Shown here piece by piece: positions 23,725-31,352 of a DNA stretch of 32,785 bases; positions within the stretch are counted from its first letter, which is position 1; each line of letters starts with the position of its first letter. Source of the stretch: Bacteroidota bacterium (GTDB lineage Bacteria > Bacteroidota > Bacteroidia > B-17B0 > Aurantibacillaceae). The stretch lies in contig JACDED010000008.1 of assembly GCA_013816615.1 (NCBI GenBank), forward strand, positions 31,335 through 64,119, read 5' to 3'. The position numbers and the translations under genes are program-made. Under the pieces are notes generated by a model. The model made no database searches. It worked only from the letters and a program-made list of their open reading frames with translations, and was not told the DNA's origin.

Positions 23725-25203
23725 TTGAAAAAGATTGGTGTAATAGGATCCGGGATCAGTGGACTAAGTGCAGCAGCGGTATTATCGTCTGCGGGACACG
23801 AGGTAATGGTTTTTGAAAAAAATCAAACATTAGGTGGTCGTATGCGTCAGTTTAACGAAATGGGTTTTGCGTTTGATATGGGGCCAAGCTGGTACTGGAT
23901 GCCCGATGTATTTGAACGTTTTTTTGCCCGTTTTGGGTATAAAAGCAGCGATTTCTATGAACTAAAAAAGCTCGATCCGGGTTTCCAGGTTATTTATAAT
24001 AACGAAGAGATCGTTAAAGTACCGGCTACATGGAGTGAATTGCTGGAGCTTTTTGAAAAGCATGAAACAGGAGCTGCTGTTAAACTTGAAAAATTTATGG
24101 CCGAAGCTGCCTATAAATATGATGTAGGAATAAATGAACTTATTTATCAGCCAGGGCTTTCATGGAGTGAGTTAATTACACCTTCAACCTTGAAGGGAGT
24201 ATTAAGATTACAATTATTCTCATCCTTTAGTAAACATGTAAGAAGATATTTTAAAAACGAAAAATTAATTTCTTTAATGGAATTTCCTATTCTGTTTTTA
24301 GGAGCAATGCCACAAAACACACCCGCACTTTATAGTCTTATGAATTATGCAGGCTTAAAGCAAGGTACATTTTACCCAATGGGAGGATTTAAAAAAGTTA
24401 TAGATGCCTTTGTGAAAATAGGAACTGAAAATGGCGCTCAATTTTTTACTTCCGAAACTATTGAGTCTATAAATAAAAAAGATGCATCACAAATAGAGCT
24501 GATAACCAGTTCAGGCAAAATAATTTTAGATGGTTTAATTGCAAGTGCCGATTACAATCATGTTGATTCAACGCTCATTAATAAGGAATTTAGAAATTAC
24601 GATGATGCTTATTGGGATAATAAGGTCTTCGCACCTTCATGTCTTATATTTTATATTGGAGTAAAGCAAAAAGTAGATCGGCTTGAGCACCATAACTTGT
24701 TTTTTGATGCAGATTTCCCTCAGCATGCTAAGGAAATATATACTGATCCAAAATGGCCAACTAAACCTCTATTTTATGTGTGTTGCCCTTCTAAAACAGA
24801 TCCATCTGTTGCTCCGGTTGGTATGGAGAATTTATTTGTTTTAATGCCAATTGCTCCTGGATTGGAGGATAACGGAAATATACGTCAGGAGTTTTTTACA
24901 CTGCTTATGCAAAGACTGGAAAAATTTACCGGGTGTAAAATAAGAGATAATATTCAATACCTAAAGAGTTATTGTGTAAATGACTTTAAGAAGGATTACA
25001 ATTCATATAAAGGCAACGCTTATGGTTTAGCAAATACACTTATGCAGACTGCTAATTTAAAACCTAAGATAAGGAACAAAAAAATAAATAATTTTTATTA
25101 TGCCGGCCAATTAACAGTGCCTGGGCCCGGGGTTCCACCCTCTATTGTTTCGGGACAGGTTGCCGCTGAACAATTATTAAAAAGCTTAAAGGCCGGTTTA
25201 TGA
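23725..25203 (+). CDS. crtI: Phytoene desaturase CrtI (TTG start)
   Basis: The FAD-dependent desaturase converts phytoene stepwise to lycopene at the membrane. The 492 residues begin with the dinucleotide fold KKIGVIGSGISGLSAAAVLS and the GRMRQ segment, and end with the carotenoid-oxidase signature FYYAGQLTVPGPGVPPSIVS plus GQVAAEQL. The length is normal. The start is TTG at 23725: an in-frame TAA at 23716-23718 excludes longer products and the next ATG would remove the FAD motif. The stop overlaps the crtB start by ATGA. Sequence alone cannot tell a 3-step from a 4-step desaturase, but the lycopene cyclase downstream suggests that lycopene is made. It is expressed from the TAGATTTG promoter behind operator 3. 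Confidence 0.93.
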   Translation: MKKIGVIGSGISGLSAAAVLSSAGHEVMVFEKNQTLGGRMRQFNEMGFAFDMGPSWYWMPDVFERFFARFGYKSSDFYELKKLDPGFQVIYNNEEIVKVPATWSELLELFEKHETGAAVKLEKFMAEAAYKYDVGINELIYQPGLSWSELITPSTLKGVLRLQLFSSFSKHVRRYFKNEKLISLMEFPILFLGAMPQNTPALYSLMNYAGLKQGTFYPMGGFKKVIDAFVKIGTENGAQFFTSETIESINKKDASQIELITSSGKIILDGLIASADYNHVDSTLINKEFRNYDDAYWDNKVFAPSCLIFYIGVKQKVDRLEHHNLFFDADFPQHAKEIYTDPKWPTKPLFYVCCPSKTDPSVAPVGMENLFVLMPIAPGLEDNGNIRQEFFTLLMQRLEKFTGCKIRDNIQYLKSYCVNDFKKDYNSYKGNAYGLANTLMQTANLKPKIRNKKINNFYYAGQLTVPGPGVPPSIVSGQVAAEQLLKSLKAGL

Positions 25204-26036
25204 AACAGATATTTGATAATGTTTCTGCCAAGTGCAGCAAAATAGTTACTAAGGAATATAGTACCAGTTTTTCGCTTGGGATAAATTTTCTGGATCAAAA
25301 AATGCATGACCCTATTTACGCGATCTATGGCTTTGTAAGATTTGCCGATGAAATAGTGGATTCTTTTCATGACTATGATAAAAAAAAGCTTTTAGAAAAA
25401 TTTAGAAACGAAACAGTTTCAGCTATTTCTGATAAGATCAGTCTAAATCCTATTTTAAATTCTTTTCAAAAAGTAGTTCACGAGTATAAAATTGATTGGG
25501 AATTAACGGATACTTTTTTAAAAAGTATGGAAATGGATCTCGAAAAACAAAATTATGATCAGGTTAATTATCAGACCTACATACTTGGTTCGGCAGAAGT
25601 TGTTGGTTTAATGTGTTTAAGAGTTTTTGTTAATGGTAATGATGAATTATATAAACACCTTAAGCCTTTTGCAATGAGCCTTGGGGCGGCTTTTCAAAAA
25701 GTAAATTTTTTAAGGGATGCTAAAGCAGATTTTGAAGTATTAGGCCGCATTTATTTTCCAGGTGTTAATATTGAAAATTTTGACGTTGATAGTAAAAAAA
25801 ATATTGAAGAGGACATAGAAAAAGATTTTAGACACGCTTTAGTGGGTATTAAACAACTTCCGGCAGAATCTAGAATGGGCGTTTACCTGGCGTATTACTA
25901 TTATAAACGTCTTTTTAATAAAATAAAATCTTTGCCTGCAAAAAGAATTTTAACCGAAAGAATACGGATACCAAATGCACAAAAATTCGGATTGATGTTT
26001 CAATGTATGATCAGGCACCAATTAAATATGTTATGA
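25200..26036 (+). CDS. crtB: Phytoene synthase CrtB
   Basis: Condenses two geranylgeranyl diphosphates to phytoene. The 278 residues show the squalene/phytoene synthase landmarks: STSFSLGINFL, YGFVRFADEIVD (first aspartate-rich motif), LGAAFQKVNFLRDAKADFEV (second motif) and GRIYFP. The overlap with crtI (ATGA at 25200-25203) and with the next gene (ATGA at 26033-26036) points to translational coupling. No GGPP synthase is encoded in the window, so the C20 precursor must come from elsewhere in the genome. Confidence 0.94.
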   Translation: MKQIFDNVSAKCSKIVTKEYSTSFSLGINFLDQKMHDPIYAIYGFVRFADEIVDSFHDYDKKKLLEKFRNETVSAISDKISLNPILNSFQKVVHEYKIDWELTDTFLKSMEMDLEKQNYDQVNYQTYILGSAEVVGLMCLRVFVNGNDELYKHLKPFAMSLGAAFQKVNFLRDAKADFEVLGRIYFPGVNIENFDVDSKKNIEEDIEKDFRHALVGIKQLPAESRMGVYLAYYYYKRLFNKIKSLPAKRILTERIRIPNAQKFGLMFQCMIRHQLNML

Positions 26037-26539
26037 AAAAGCTAGGAAAACTATTACTGATATTAATTGTTCCATTATTTATTAATGCAAAAGATACAGA
26101 CATAATTAAATTAAGAGATTTATATTATAAAGCTTCTACAAATAGAGCACAGGCGGAAGTGTTTTTTAATACAATTTCTTCTTTCTCAGCTATTGATAAA
26201 TCTTTAATAGAAGGCTATAAAGGCATGTCGTTTATGATAAAAGCAAATTTTGATTTTAATCCTTATTATAAATTAAGTTATTTTGTAAAAGGAAAAGGTT
26301 TTTTGGATGATGCAATTACAGGTGATCCTGAAAATATTGAATTACGATTTTTACGATTTTGCGTTCAAACGAATGCACCAGGTTTTCTTGGCTACAGCGG
26401 TAAAATAACAGAAGACAAGATTGTAATAAAAAAGTATTATCCAACTTTAGAAGATGTAGATTTGAAAAAGCGTATAAAAGACTATATGATTAATTCAAAG
26501 TCTTGTTCAAAGGAAGAAAAATTAATTTTTAGTAAATAG
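26033..26539 (+). CDS. Small exported protein in the carotenoid operon, unknown function
   Basis: A 168-residue protein. From ATG 26033, which overlaps the crtB TGA, it begins with a signal peptide (KLGKLLLILIVPLFINA, cleaved near 21). The earlier start at 26003 lies inside crtB and would spoil the signal. The mature part is helical (IIKLRDLYYKASTNRAQAEV, then IEGYKGMSFMIKANF, ELRFLRFCVQTNAPGFLGY), with TPR-like features. Proteins like this recur between crtB and crtZ in Bacteroidota carotenoid clusters, as far as I recall, but no activity is known. Periplasmic location beside membrane-bound pigment enzymes suggests an accessory or transport role (speculative). Confidence 0.7.
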   Translation: MKKLGKLLLILIVPLFINAKDTDIIKLRDLYYKASTNRAQAEVFFNTISSFSAIDKSLIEGYKGMSFMIKANFDFNPYYKLSYFVKGKGFLDDAITGDPENIELRFLRFCVQTNAPGFLGYSGKITEDKIVIKKYYPTLEDVDLKKRIKDYMINSKSCSKEEKLIFSK

Positions 26540-26561
26540 TTTATGATATTTATACAGACAA

Positions 26562-27026
26562 ATGCATTTTGTAATTAATATAGTTGTTGTAATCGCCGCT
26601 TTTATTGCGATGGAGGGTGTAGCATGGTTTTCGCATAAATATATAATGCATGGCCTGCTTTGGAAATTGCATAAAGACCATCACGTACCCAATCAAAATA
26701 ATAAATTTGAACACAATGATTTTTTCTTTATCATATTTGCAACACCGGCTATTATCTTTTTCATTATTGGGTTTAATGATTTTTCAATTCCATTTTGGGC
26801 TGCTATAGGTATTACATTGTACGGCCTGGCTTATTTTTTTATTCACGATCTGTTTATTCATCAGCGTATAAAAGTATTACGAAATGCCGATTCAAAATAC
26901 TTCAGAGTTATTCGTAAAGCGCACAAAGTTCATCATAAACATTTAAATAAAGAAGATGGTGAATGTTTTGGGATGCTTTGGGCTCCATTAAAATATTTTA
27001 AGGAAACAAAAAAGAATGCAGGCTAA
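26562..27026 (+). CDS. crtZ: Beta-carotene hydroxylase CrtZ
   Basis: A 154-residue membrane protein of the fatty-acid-hydroxylase type that adds 3-hydroxyls to beta-ionone rings, giving zeaxanthin. All histidine boxes for the di-iron centre are visible: HKYIMH (25-30), HKDHH (37-41), HDLFIH (95-100) and HKVHH (121-125), among four hydrophobic segments. The length is typical of bacterial CrtZ. Its 3' end overlaps the lycopene cyclase start by 11 bp. A hydroxylase with no ketolase in the operon implies a zeaxanthin-type product. Confidence 0.94.
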   Translation: MHFVINIVVVIAAFIAMEGVAWFSHKYIMHGLLWKLHKDHHVPNQNNKFEHNDFFFIIFATPAIIFFIIGFNDFSIPFWAAIGITLYGLAYFFIHDLFIHQRIKVLRNADSKYFRVIRKAHKVHHKHLNKEDGECFGMLWAPLKYFKETKKNAG

Positions 27027-27705
27027 ATTAACTTATCTTTTGGTTGATATTGGAGCGTTTTTAGTTCCTTTTCTTTTTAGTTTTCACCCTAAAATTAATT
27101 TTTATAAAGTTTGGAAATCGTATTTGCCAGCTAACTTATTTGTAACCTTAGTTTTTTTAATATGGGATATCTATTATACAAAAATTGGTGTATGGGGTTT
27201 TAACGACAAATATATTTTAGGAATAAAATTATTCAATTTGCCGGTAGAAGAAGTTTTATTTTTTATTTGCATCCCGTACTCAAGTATTTTTACTTACTAC
27301 TGTTTTAAATTGTTCTATCCAAAAGTTCAAACATATTCGTTTGGACTTGTTTCTGCGATCCTTGTAGCGATACTTGTTTTCGTCGGATTTTTCTCTCTTT
27401 CTAAGCTATACACAAGTGTTACGTTTATTTTACTTGCCATTTTAATTGTTTATTTGGCATTTGTAAAAAAGAAAGAATGGCTTTCGAATTTTTATTTAAT
27501 GTTTTTAATAATATTATTACCCTTTTTTATTGTTAATGGAATTTTAACCGGTACGGGCCTCTCTGAGCCTGTTGTTTGGTATAACAATTCGGAAAATTTA
27601 GGATTTAGAATTTTAACTATACCTATTGAAGACATTTTTTATGGTATGTTACTGCTGCTTCTAAATACTTTTTTATTCGAAAGTTTTCGCAAAAAAAATG
27701 CATAA
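27016..27705 (+). CDS. Lycopene cyclase (fused heterodimer-type, two CarR/CrtYcd domains)
   Basis: A 229-residue polytopic membrane protein containing two copies of the lycopene cyclase domain (TIGR03462). The paired signature is PVEEVLFF (76-83) in the first half and PIEDIFYG (203-210) in the second; actinobacterial CrtYc and CrtYd carry these domains on separate polypeptides. There are about seven hydrophobic helices. It should convert lycopene to beta-carotene before hydroxylation by CrtZ. It overlaps crtZ upstream and the glycosyltransferase downstream (8 bp). Confidence 0.9.
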   Translation: MQAKLTYLLVDIGAFLVPFLFSFHPKINFYKVWKSYLPANLFVTLVFLIWDIYYTKIGVWGFNDKYILGIKLFNLPVEEVLFFICIPYSSIFTYYCFKLFYPKVQTYSFGLVSAILVAILVFVGFFSLSKLYTSVTFILLAILIVYLAFVKKKEWLSNFYLMFLIILLPFFIVNGILTGTGLSEPVVWYNNSENLGFRILTIPIEDIFYGMLLLLLNTFLFESFRKKNA

Positions 27706-28816
27706 AGAAAAATTGCTAATATTTCCATTCGATCTCATGTCGCATTATCTTCGTTGTATTGAGTTGGCCAAGCAATATAAACACTATGAGATCTTGTTTG
27801 CCTATTCCAAAAAATATAATTCGTTTGTGAAAAAAGCGGGATTCGGATCCTTTAACGTAGAAACATTTAACCCTGTTGAAGTAATGAAATGTGCAGAGGA
27901 ATTTAATTTTTCGTGGCTAAATACAGAAAATATAAAAAGAGTTTTCAAATCACAAATAAAAATTATAAATGAACTAAAACCCGACATGGTTATTGGTGAC
28001 ACATCGCCAACTCTTAAAATGGCAACAGAGGCATGCCAAATTAAATATGTTGCTTTAATGAATGGATATATGTCTAAACATTATAACGGTGTAAGAACTT
28101 TATCAATTACTCATCCGGGATACAAGCATCTTATTAAACTTCCTGAAAATGTAAGAGACTTTATTACAAAATTTGCAGAGAAAATAGCTTTTAAAATTGT
28201 GCACAAACCATTCAGAAAAATACGTAAAGAAAATAATCTGAGTTATGTTTCAAATTATATAAATGAAATGGAAGGCGATGAAAATTTATTGTGTGATGAA
28301 GAATGGTTGTTTCCTCAAAATAAATTGCCACATAATTATCGTTTTATAAAACCATTGTGTTATGAATCAAATGATAGTGAAGATAATTTAATTTCTTTAT
28401 TAGACCCATTAAAACCTACGGTTTGTGTTTGCCTTGGGAGCAGTGGTAACTGGGTAGCATTAAATTTTTTATCAGATAAAAAATATTCGCTTGTAAATAT
28501 TATAGTAACGGGTGATCTTAAACAAACACTTGCAGGACAGCATATTTATCATCGGGAATTTGCAAATTTAAATGCCATTTTGCCCAAGTGCGCCTTTTTG
28601 ATTTGCCATGGTGGTAATGGCACAATTTATGAAGGGCTTAGGCACAAAAAATATATGTTATGTTTGACAAGCCATTTTGAACAGGAATGGAATGTACAAC
28701 GCCTTTCAAAATTAAACCTCGGTACAATGATCAATAATGCGCCTGAATTTTATATTAATAGAAAAATAAAAGAGGTAGTGGCAGAAAATAAAAAACCCAC
28801 TTACGAAAAATTGTAA
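27698..28816 (+). CDS. UDP-glycosyltransferase-like protein, candidate carotenoid glycosyltransferase
   Basis: A 372-residue GT1/GT-B fold protein, the last gene of the carotenoid operon. The N-terminal half begins KLLIFPFDLMSHYLRCIELA (acceptor domain). The C-terminal nucleotide-sugar site reads CHGGNGTIYEGLRHKKYMLC, followed by SHFEQEWNVQRL, the UGT/MGT signature in which His, Glu and Gln contact the donor. It is shorter than plant UGTs but near bacterial CrtX/MGT size. The overlap with the cyclase gene and shared terminator argue for a pigment substrate such as zeaxanthin; this is inference. The last codons form the left arm of the terminator stem. Confidence 0.78.
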   Translation: MHKEKLLIFPFDLMSHYLRCIELAKQYKHYEILFAYSKKYNSFVKKAGFGSFNVETFNPVEVMKCAEEFNFSWLNTENIKRVFKSQIKIINELKPDMVIGDTSPTLKMATEACQIKYVALMNGYMSKHYNGVRTLSITHPGYKHLIKLPENVRDFITKFAEKIAFKIVHKPFRKIRKENNLSYVSNYINEMEGDENLLCDEEWLFPQNKLPHNYRFIKPLCYESNDSEDNLISLLDPLKPTVCVCLGSSGNWVALNFLSDKKYSLVNIIVTGDLKQTLAGQHIYHREFANLNAILPKCAFLICHGGNGTIYEGLRHKKYMLCLTSHFEQEWNVQRLSKLNLGTMINNAPEFYINRKIKEVVAENKKPTYEKL

Positions 28817-28825
28817 GTGGGTTTT
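28792..28825 (+). terminator. Terminator of the carotenoid operon, overlapping the last gene
   Basis: A 13-bp perfect stem, AAAACCCACTTAC (28792-28804) and GTAAGTGGGTTTT (28813-28825), with an 8-nt loop and T-rich tail (CTTTT). The stop codon TAA (28814-28816) lies in the right arm, so translation reaches into the hairpin. The A-rich left flank could let it work in both directions. Confidence 0.85.
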
Positions 28826-28837
28826 CTTTTAAAGCTT

Positions 28838-28898
28838 TGTCATTTTCGACGTAAGGACAATGCTCTTATAAACATATCCTTCCTTCGTCAGGATGACA
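28838..28898. repeat. Small intergenic inverted-repeat element
   Basis: TGTCATTTTCGACGTAAGGA at the left and TCCTTCCTTCGTCAGGATGACA at the right are imperfect inverted copies (the right arm in reverse complement begins TGTCATCCTGACGAAGGA). TGTCAT...GACGAAGGA-type short repeats are common between genes in Bacteroidota. It lies between two convergent genes. Confidence 0.5.
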
Positions 28899-28904
28899 GA
28901 ATAT

Positions 28905-29888
28905 TTACCAACCTAAGATCCACGCAAAAATTAATGGGGCAACAATAGTTGCATCACTTTCAACAATAAACTTTGGTGTATTAATATCTAATTTACCCCA
29001 TGTAATTTTTTCGTTTGGTACCGCACCTGAATAAGAACCATATGAAGTTGTTGAATCAGAGATCTGGCAGAAATAACTCCAAAAAGGAATGTTTGTCATT
29101 TCCATATCCTGGTACAACATTGGCACAACACAAATAGGAAAATCACCTGCAATTCCACCGCCAATTTGAAAAAAGCCAACACCTTTGCCGCCGCTGTTCT
29201 TCGGATACCAGTCTGCTAACCATGCCATATATTCAATACCACTTTTCATGGTGCTTGCTTTTATTTCGCCTTTAATAACATACGAGGCAAAAATATTTCC
29301 CATCGTACTATCTTCCCAACCTGGTACAACCATTGGTAAATTACGCTCTGCAGCTGCAAGCATCCAACTATCTTTGGGATCAATTTCAAAATATTGTTTT
29401 AATTCTCCGCTTAATAAGATCTTGTACATAAATTCATGAGGAAAAAAACGTTCGCCATTTGTATCGGCATCTTTCCATATTTTATGAATGTGTTTTTGTA
29501 AACGACGGAATGCTTCTTCCTCAGGAATACAAGTATCTGTAACACGGTTGTAATGGTTCTCTAAAAGATCCCATTCATCCTGCGGCGAAAGATCACGATA
29601 ATTTGGAACACGTTTGTAATGGCTATGCGCCACTAAATTCATAATATCTTCTTCAAGGTTTGCACCGGTGCAAGAGATAATATCAATTTTTCCCTGGCGG
29701 ATCATTTCTGCTAATGATTTACCTAATTCAGCAGTACTCATAGCTCCTGCAAGAGTTACCATCATTTTACCACCTTCGGTTAAATGTGTTTCGTATCCTT
29801 TAGCAGCATCTACTAAAGCTGCTGCGTTAAAATGTTTATAATGAGTTTCTACAAATTTTGAAACGGGTCCTTTGTTTGCTGCTGACAT
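28905..29888 (-). CDS. Deoxyhypusine synthase-like protein lacking the canonical catalytic lysine
   Basis: A 327-residue cytosolic protein of the deoxyhypusine synthase family (PF01916). Conserved segments include VTLAGAMSTAELGKSLAEMI, IISCTGANLEEDIMNL, the DSTMGNIFASYVIKGE region and C-terminal SGAVPNEKITWGKLD and ESDATIVAPLIF, which bind NAD and spermidine in true DHS. The eukaryotic active-site lysine lies in a GxxKHH loop; here the equivalent reads GGGIAGDF. Bacteria lack eIF5A, so modification of that protein is excluded. Bacterial homologues have been linked to homospermidine-type polyamine chemistry, but without the lysine the mechanism here is open. A TATCTTTG box lies 21 bp before the ATG. 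Confidence 0.85.
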   Translation of the reverse strand: MSAANKGPVSKFVETHYKHFNAAALVDAAKGYETHLTEGGKMMVTLAGAMSTAELGKSLAEMIRQGKIDIISCTGANLEEDIMNLVAHSHYKRVPNYRDLSPQDEWDLLENHYNRVTDTCIPEEEAFRRLQKHIHKIWKDADTNGERFFPHEFMYKILLSGELKQYFEIDPKDSWMLAAAERNLPMVVPGWEDSTMGNIFASYVIKGEIKASTMKSGIEYMAWLADWYPKNSGGKGVGFFQIGGGIAGDFPICVVPMLYQDMEMTNIPFWSYFCQISDSTTSYGSYSGAVPNEKITWGKLDINTPKFIVESDATIVAPLIFAWILGW

Positions 29889-29909
29889 AATTCTTTAATT
29901 TTTGAAAGG

Positions 29910-29917
29910 CAAAGATA
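29910..29917 (-). promoter_or_regulatory. TAnnTTTG (-7) box for the deoxyhypusine synthase-like gene
   Basis: TATCTTTG on the minus strand, an exact consensus match, 21 bp upstream of the ATG at 29888. Confidence 0.58.
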
Positions 29918-29966
29918 AAATTTTTATGGGAAACGGGTTTATTAAATTTAAGTTAAATAAGGTCTT

Positions 29967-30024
29967 GCCACAGATTTCACTGATTTACACAAATTCTATC
30001 CTTTTAATCTGCGCAATCTGCGGC
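29967..30024. repeat. Intergenic inverted-repeat element (GCCACAGATT...AATCTGCGGC type)
   Basis: GCCACAGATTTCACTGATTT on the left and AATCTGCGCAATCTGCGGC on the right form an imperfect inverted repeat. Arms of the kind CCACAGATT...AATCTGTGG are widespread intergenic repeats in many bacterial genomes. It sits upstream of the deoxyhypusine synthase-like gene and downstream of the outer-membrane-type gene, and could act as a hairpin terminator for the latter. Confidence 0.55.
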
Positions 30025-30063
30025 TAATATTTCATTAATAATTGCAGTTTTGCTGCAATAGAA

Positions 30064-30774
30064 TTAATTTAAGAGAACCTGTTGTACATCTCTTCGGTAT
30101 TTTTTCTTTTGAAGACCCAAATACTTGATATCCCTGTATATCTGGCGAAAATCAACCCATACGCCGAGTGAATAATATAAACCGTCGTAATCCAGTAAAC
30201 TTTGTTTGTAAGGAATGTAGCGGTAACCGATCATCGATGAAATTCCGATCCACCTCACAGGCTTTGCAATAAATTTAACGCCGGCGCCCAATGGTACAAA
30301 CCATTTTTCAATTTTACTCAAACCTGTGGCGCTGGTATCGCGAAGTTTTGCCTGGAAACCACCAACACCTATCTCAAATGGAAGATCTATCTCAAGATAG
30401 CGGCGGTTCAATAAAAAATACTCATAAAATGCATTTATGTAACCAAAGCGGTTAAATTCAGAAACAGCACTTAAAGGTGTATTGGTTTTTGAAAATTTGG
30501 TTAGTGTATATAACCCAAAGCCAAAAGTATGGTACTCATTAACAATAACTCCCAATTGAAAACCGCTAAGGTTAGTTAAGTTGGTTGTAAGAAAAGAATT
30601 ACGGCTATCGATATTGGCGTAAGGGCGTAATTTTTTAAAGCGGTATGTGTGGGCAGAATCTACTATTAATTTTTTTGTCAGAGAATCTATTTTCTGTTTT
30701 TTGATAGAATCGTTTTGAGAAAAGGAGTTTTCAAAAAGAAAAAGTACAATTATGACCGCCAAAAAATATCTCAT
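30064..30774 (-). CDS. Exported outer-membrane-type protein of unknown function
   Basis: A 236-residue protein with a signal peptide (RYFLAVIIVLFLFENSFS, cleaved before QNDSIKK). The rest has alternating aromatic and polar strands typical of an outer-membrane beta-barrel: FQLGVIVNEYHTFGFGLYTL, YINAFYEYFLLNRRYLEIDL, IEKWFVPLGAGVKFIA, GISSMIGYRYIPY and LYYSLGVWVDF. About eight strands fit the length. The C-terminus is a basic tail rather than a terminal aromatic strand. No family is recognised. It stands 111 bp downstream of the tyrosine phosphatase gene with no clear promoter box. Confidence 0.65.
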   Translation of the reverse strand: MRYFLAVIIVLFLFENSFSQNDSIKKQKIDSLTKKLIVDSAHTYRFKKLRPYANIDSRNSFLTTNLTNLSGFQLGVIVNEYHTFGFGLYTLTKFSKTNTPLSAVSEFNRFGYINAFYEYFLLNRRYLEIDLPFEIGVGGFQAKLRDTSATGLSKIEKWFVPLGAGVKFIAKPVRWIGISSMIGYRYIPYKQSLLDYDGLYYSLGVWVDFRQIYRDIKYLGLQKKKYRRDVQQVLLN

Positions 30775-30885
30775 TATTTATTAGACGATACAATTTTGAA
30801 AAAGTTTAAATATGTGTGCATTTTATGCATCAGGCAAAACGAAAATACATAAAAAAGATGAGTTGAATTTAGGGTAAAAAGTTAA

Positions 30886-31348
30886 TTATACAGAAAACTG
30901 CTTGCTAAATGTTTCGCAGGCCTTATATACCAATTGAAAAACATCTTCAAAGCTTTGCTCAGTGCCGTAATAAGGATCTGGTACTTCCATATTTTTTCCG
31001 GGATAAACAGTATTAAGAAAAAGGCAAACTTTATCTTTTTGTTTTTGATCCTTTGTAAGGGCAATCACATTGTTTAAATTATTTTGATCCATCACATAGA
31101 TCTTATCAAAATTATCGAAGTCATTTATATGAAATTGTCTTGCTCTTAATTGTGAAAGATCAACGCCATTCTTCTTTGCGTTTGCAATGGTTCTGTTATC
31201 GGGTGTTTCGCCAATATGATAACTGGCTGTTCCGGCAGAGTCTATTTCTACCAATAAATTGTTTTTTTTGTTTAAGATGAAGCATAATGCCTTCTGCCAA
31301 AGGCGAGCGGCAAATATTACCCAAACAAACAAAAAGAATTTTTTGCAC
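30886..31348 (-). pseudogene. Low-molecular-weight protein-tyrosine phosphatase, frameshifted in an A8 run
   Basis: The gene starts at GTG 31348 (4 bp after the preceding stop) and reads QKILFVCLGNICRSPLAEG, the complete LMW-PTP P-loop (Cys8, Arg14). After HLKQK the frame breaks at eight A residues (minus strand; T tract 31262-31269). Removing one A restores NNLLVEIDSAGTASYHIG and the rest of the protein, including the general-acid DPYY, for a normal 153 residues. As given, the 5' frame ends soon after the slip and the 3' frame has no proper start. This is either a sequencing or assembly indel, a recent inactivation, or a slippage-controlled gene. The intact enzyme dephosphorylates tyrosine in proteins, or arginine in some relatives. 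Confidence 0.88.
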
Positions 31349-31352
31349 GGAA

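Noticed and set aside
31270-31332. Start of the tyrosine phosphatase at the TTG of the 148-aa frame (reading FVWVIFAARLW)
   Set aside because: The same DNA in the adjacent frame encodes the exact LMW-PTP P-loop, so the 148-aa N-terminus is an artefact of the frameshift.
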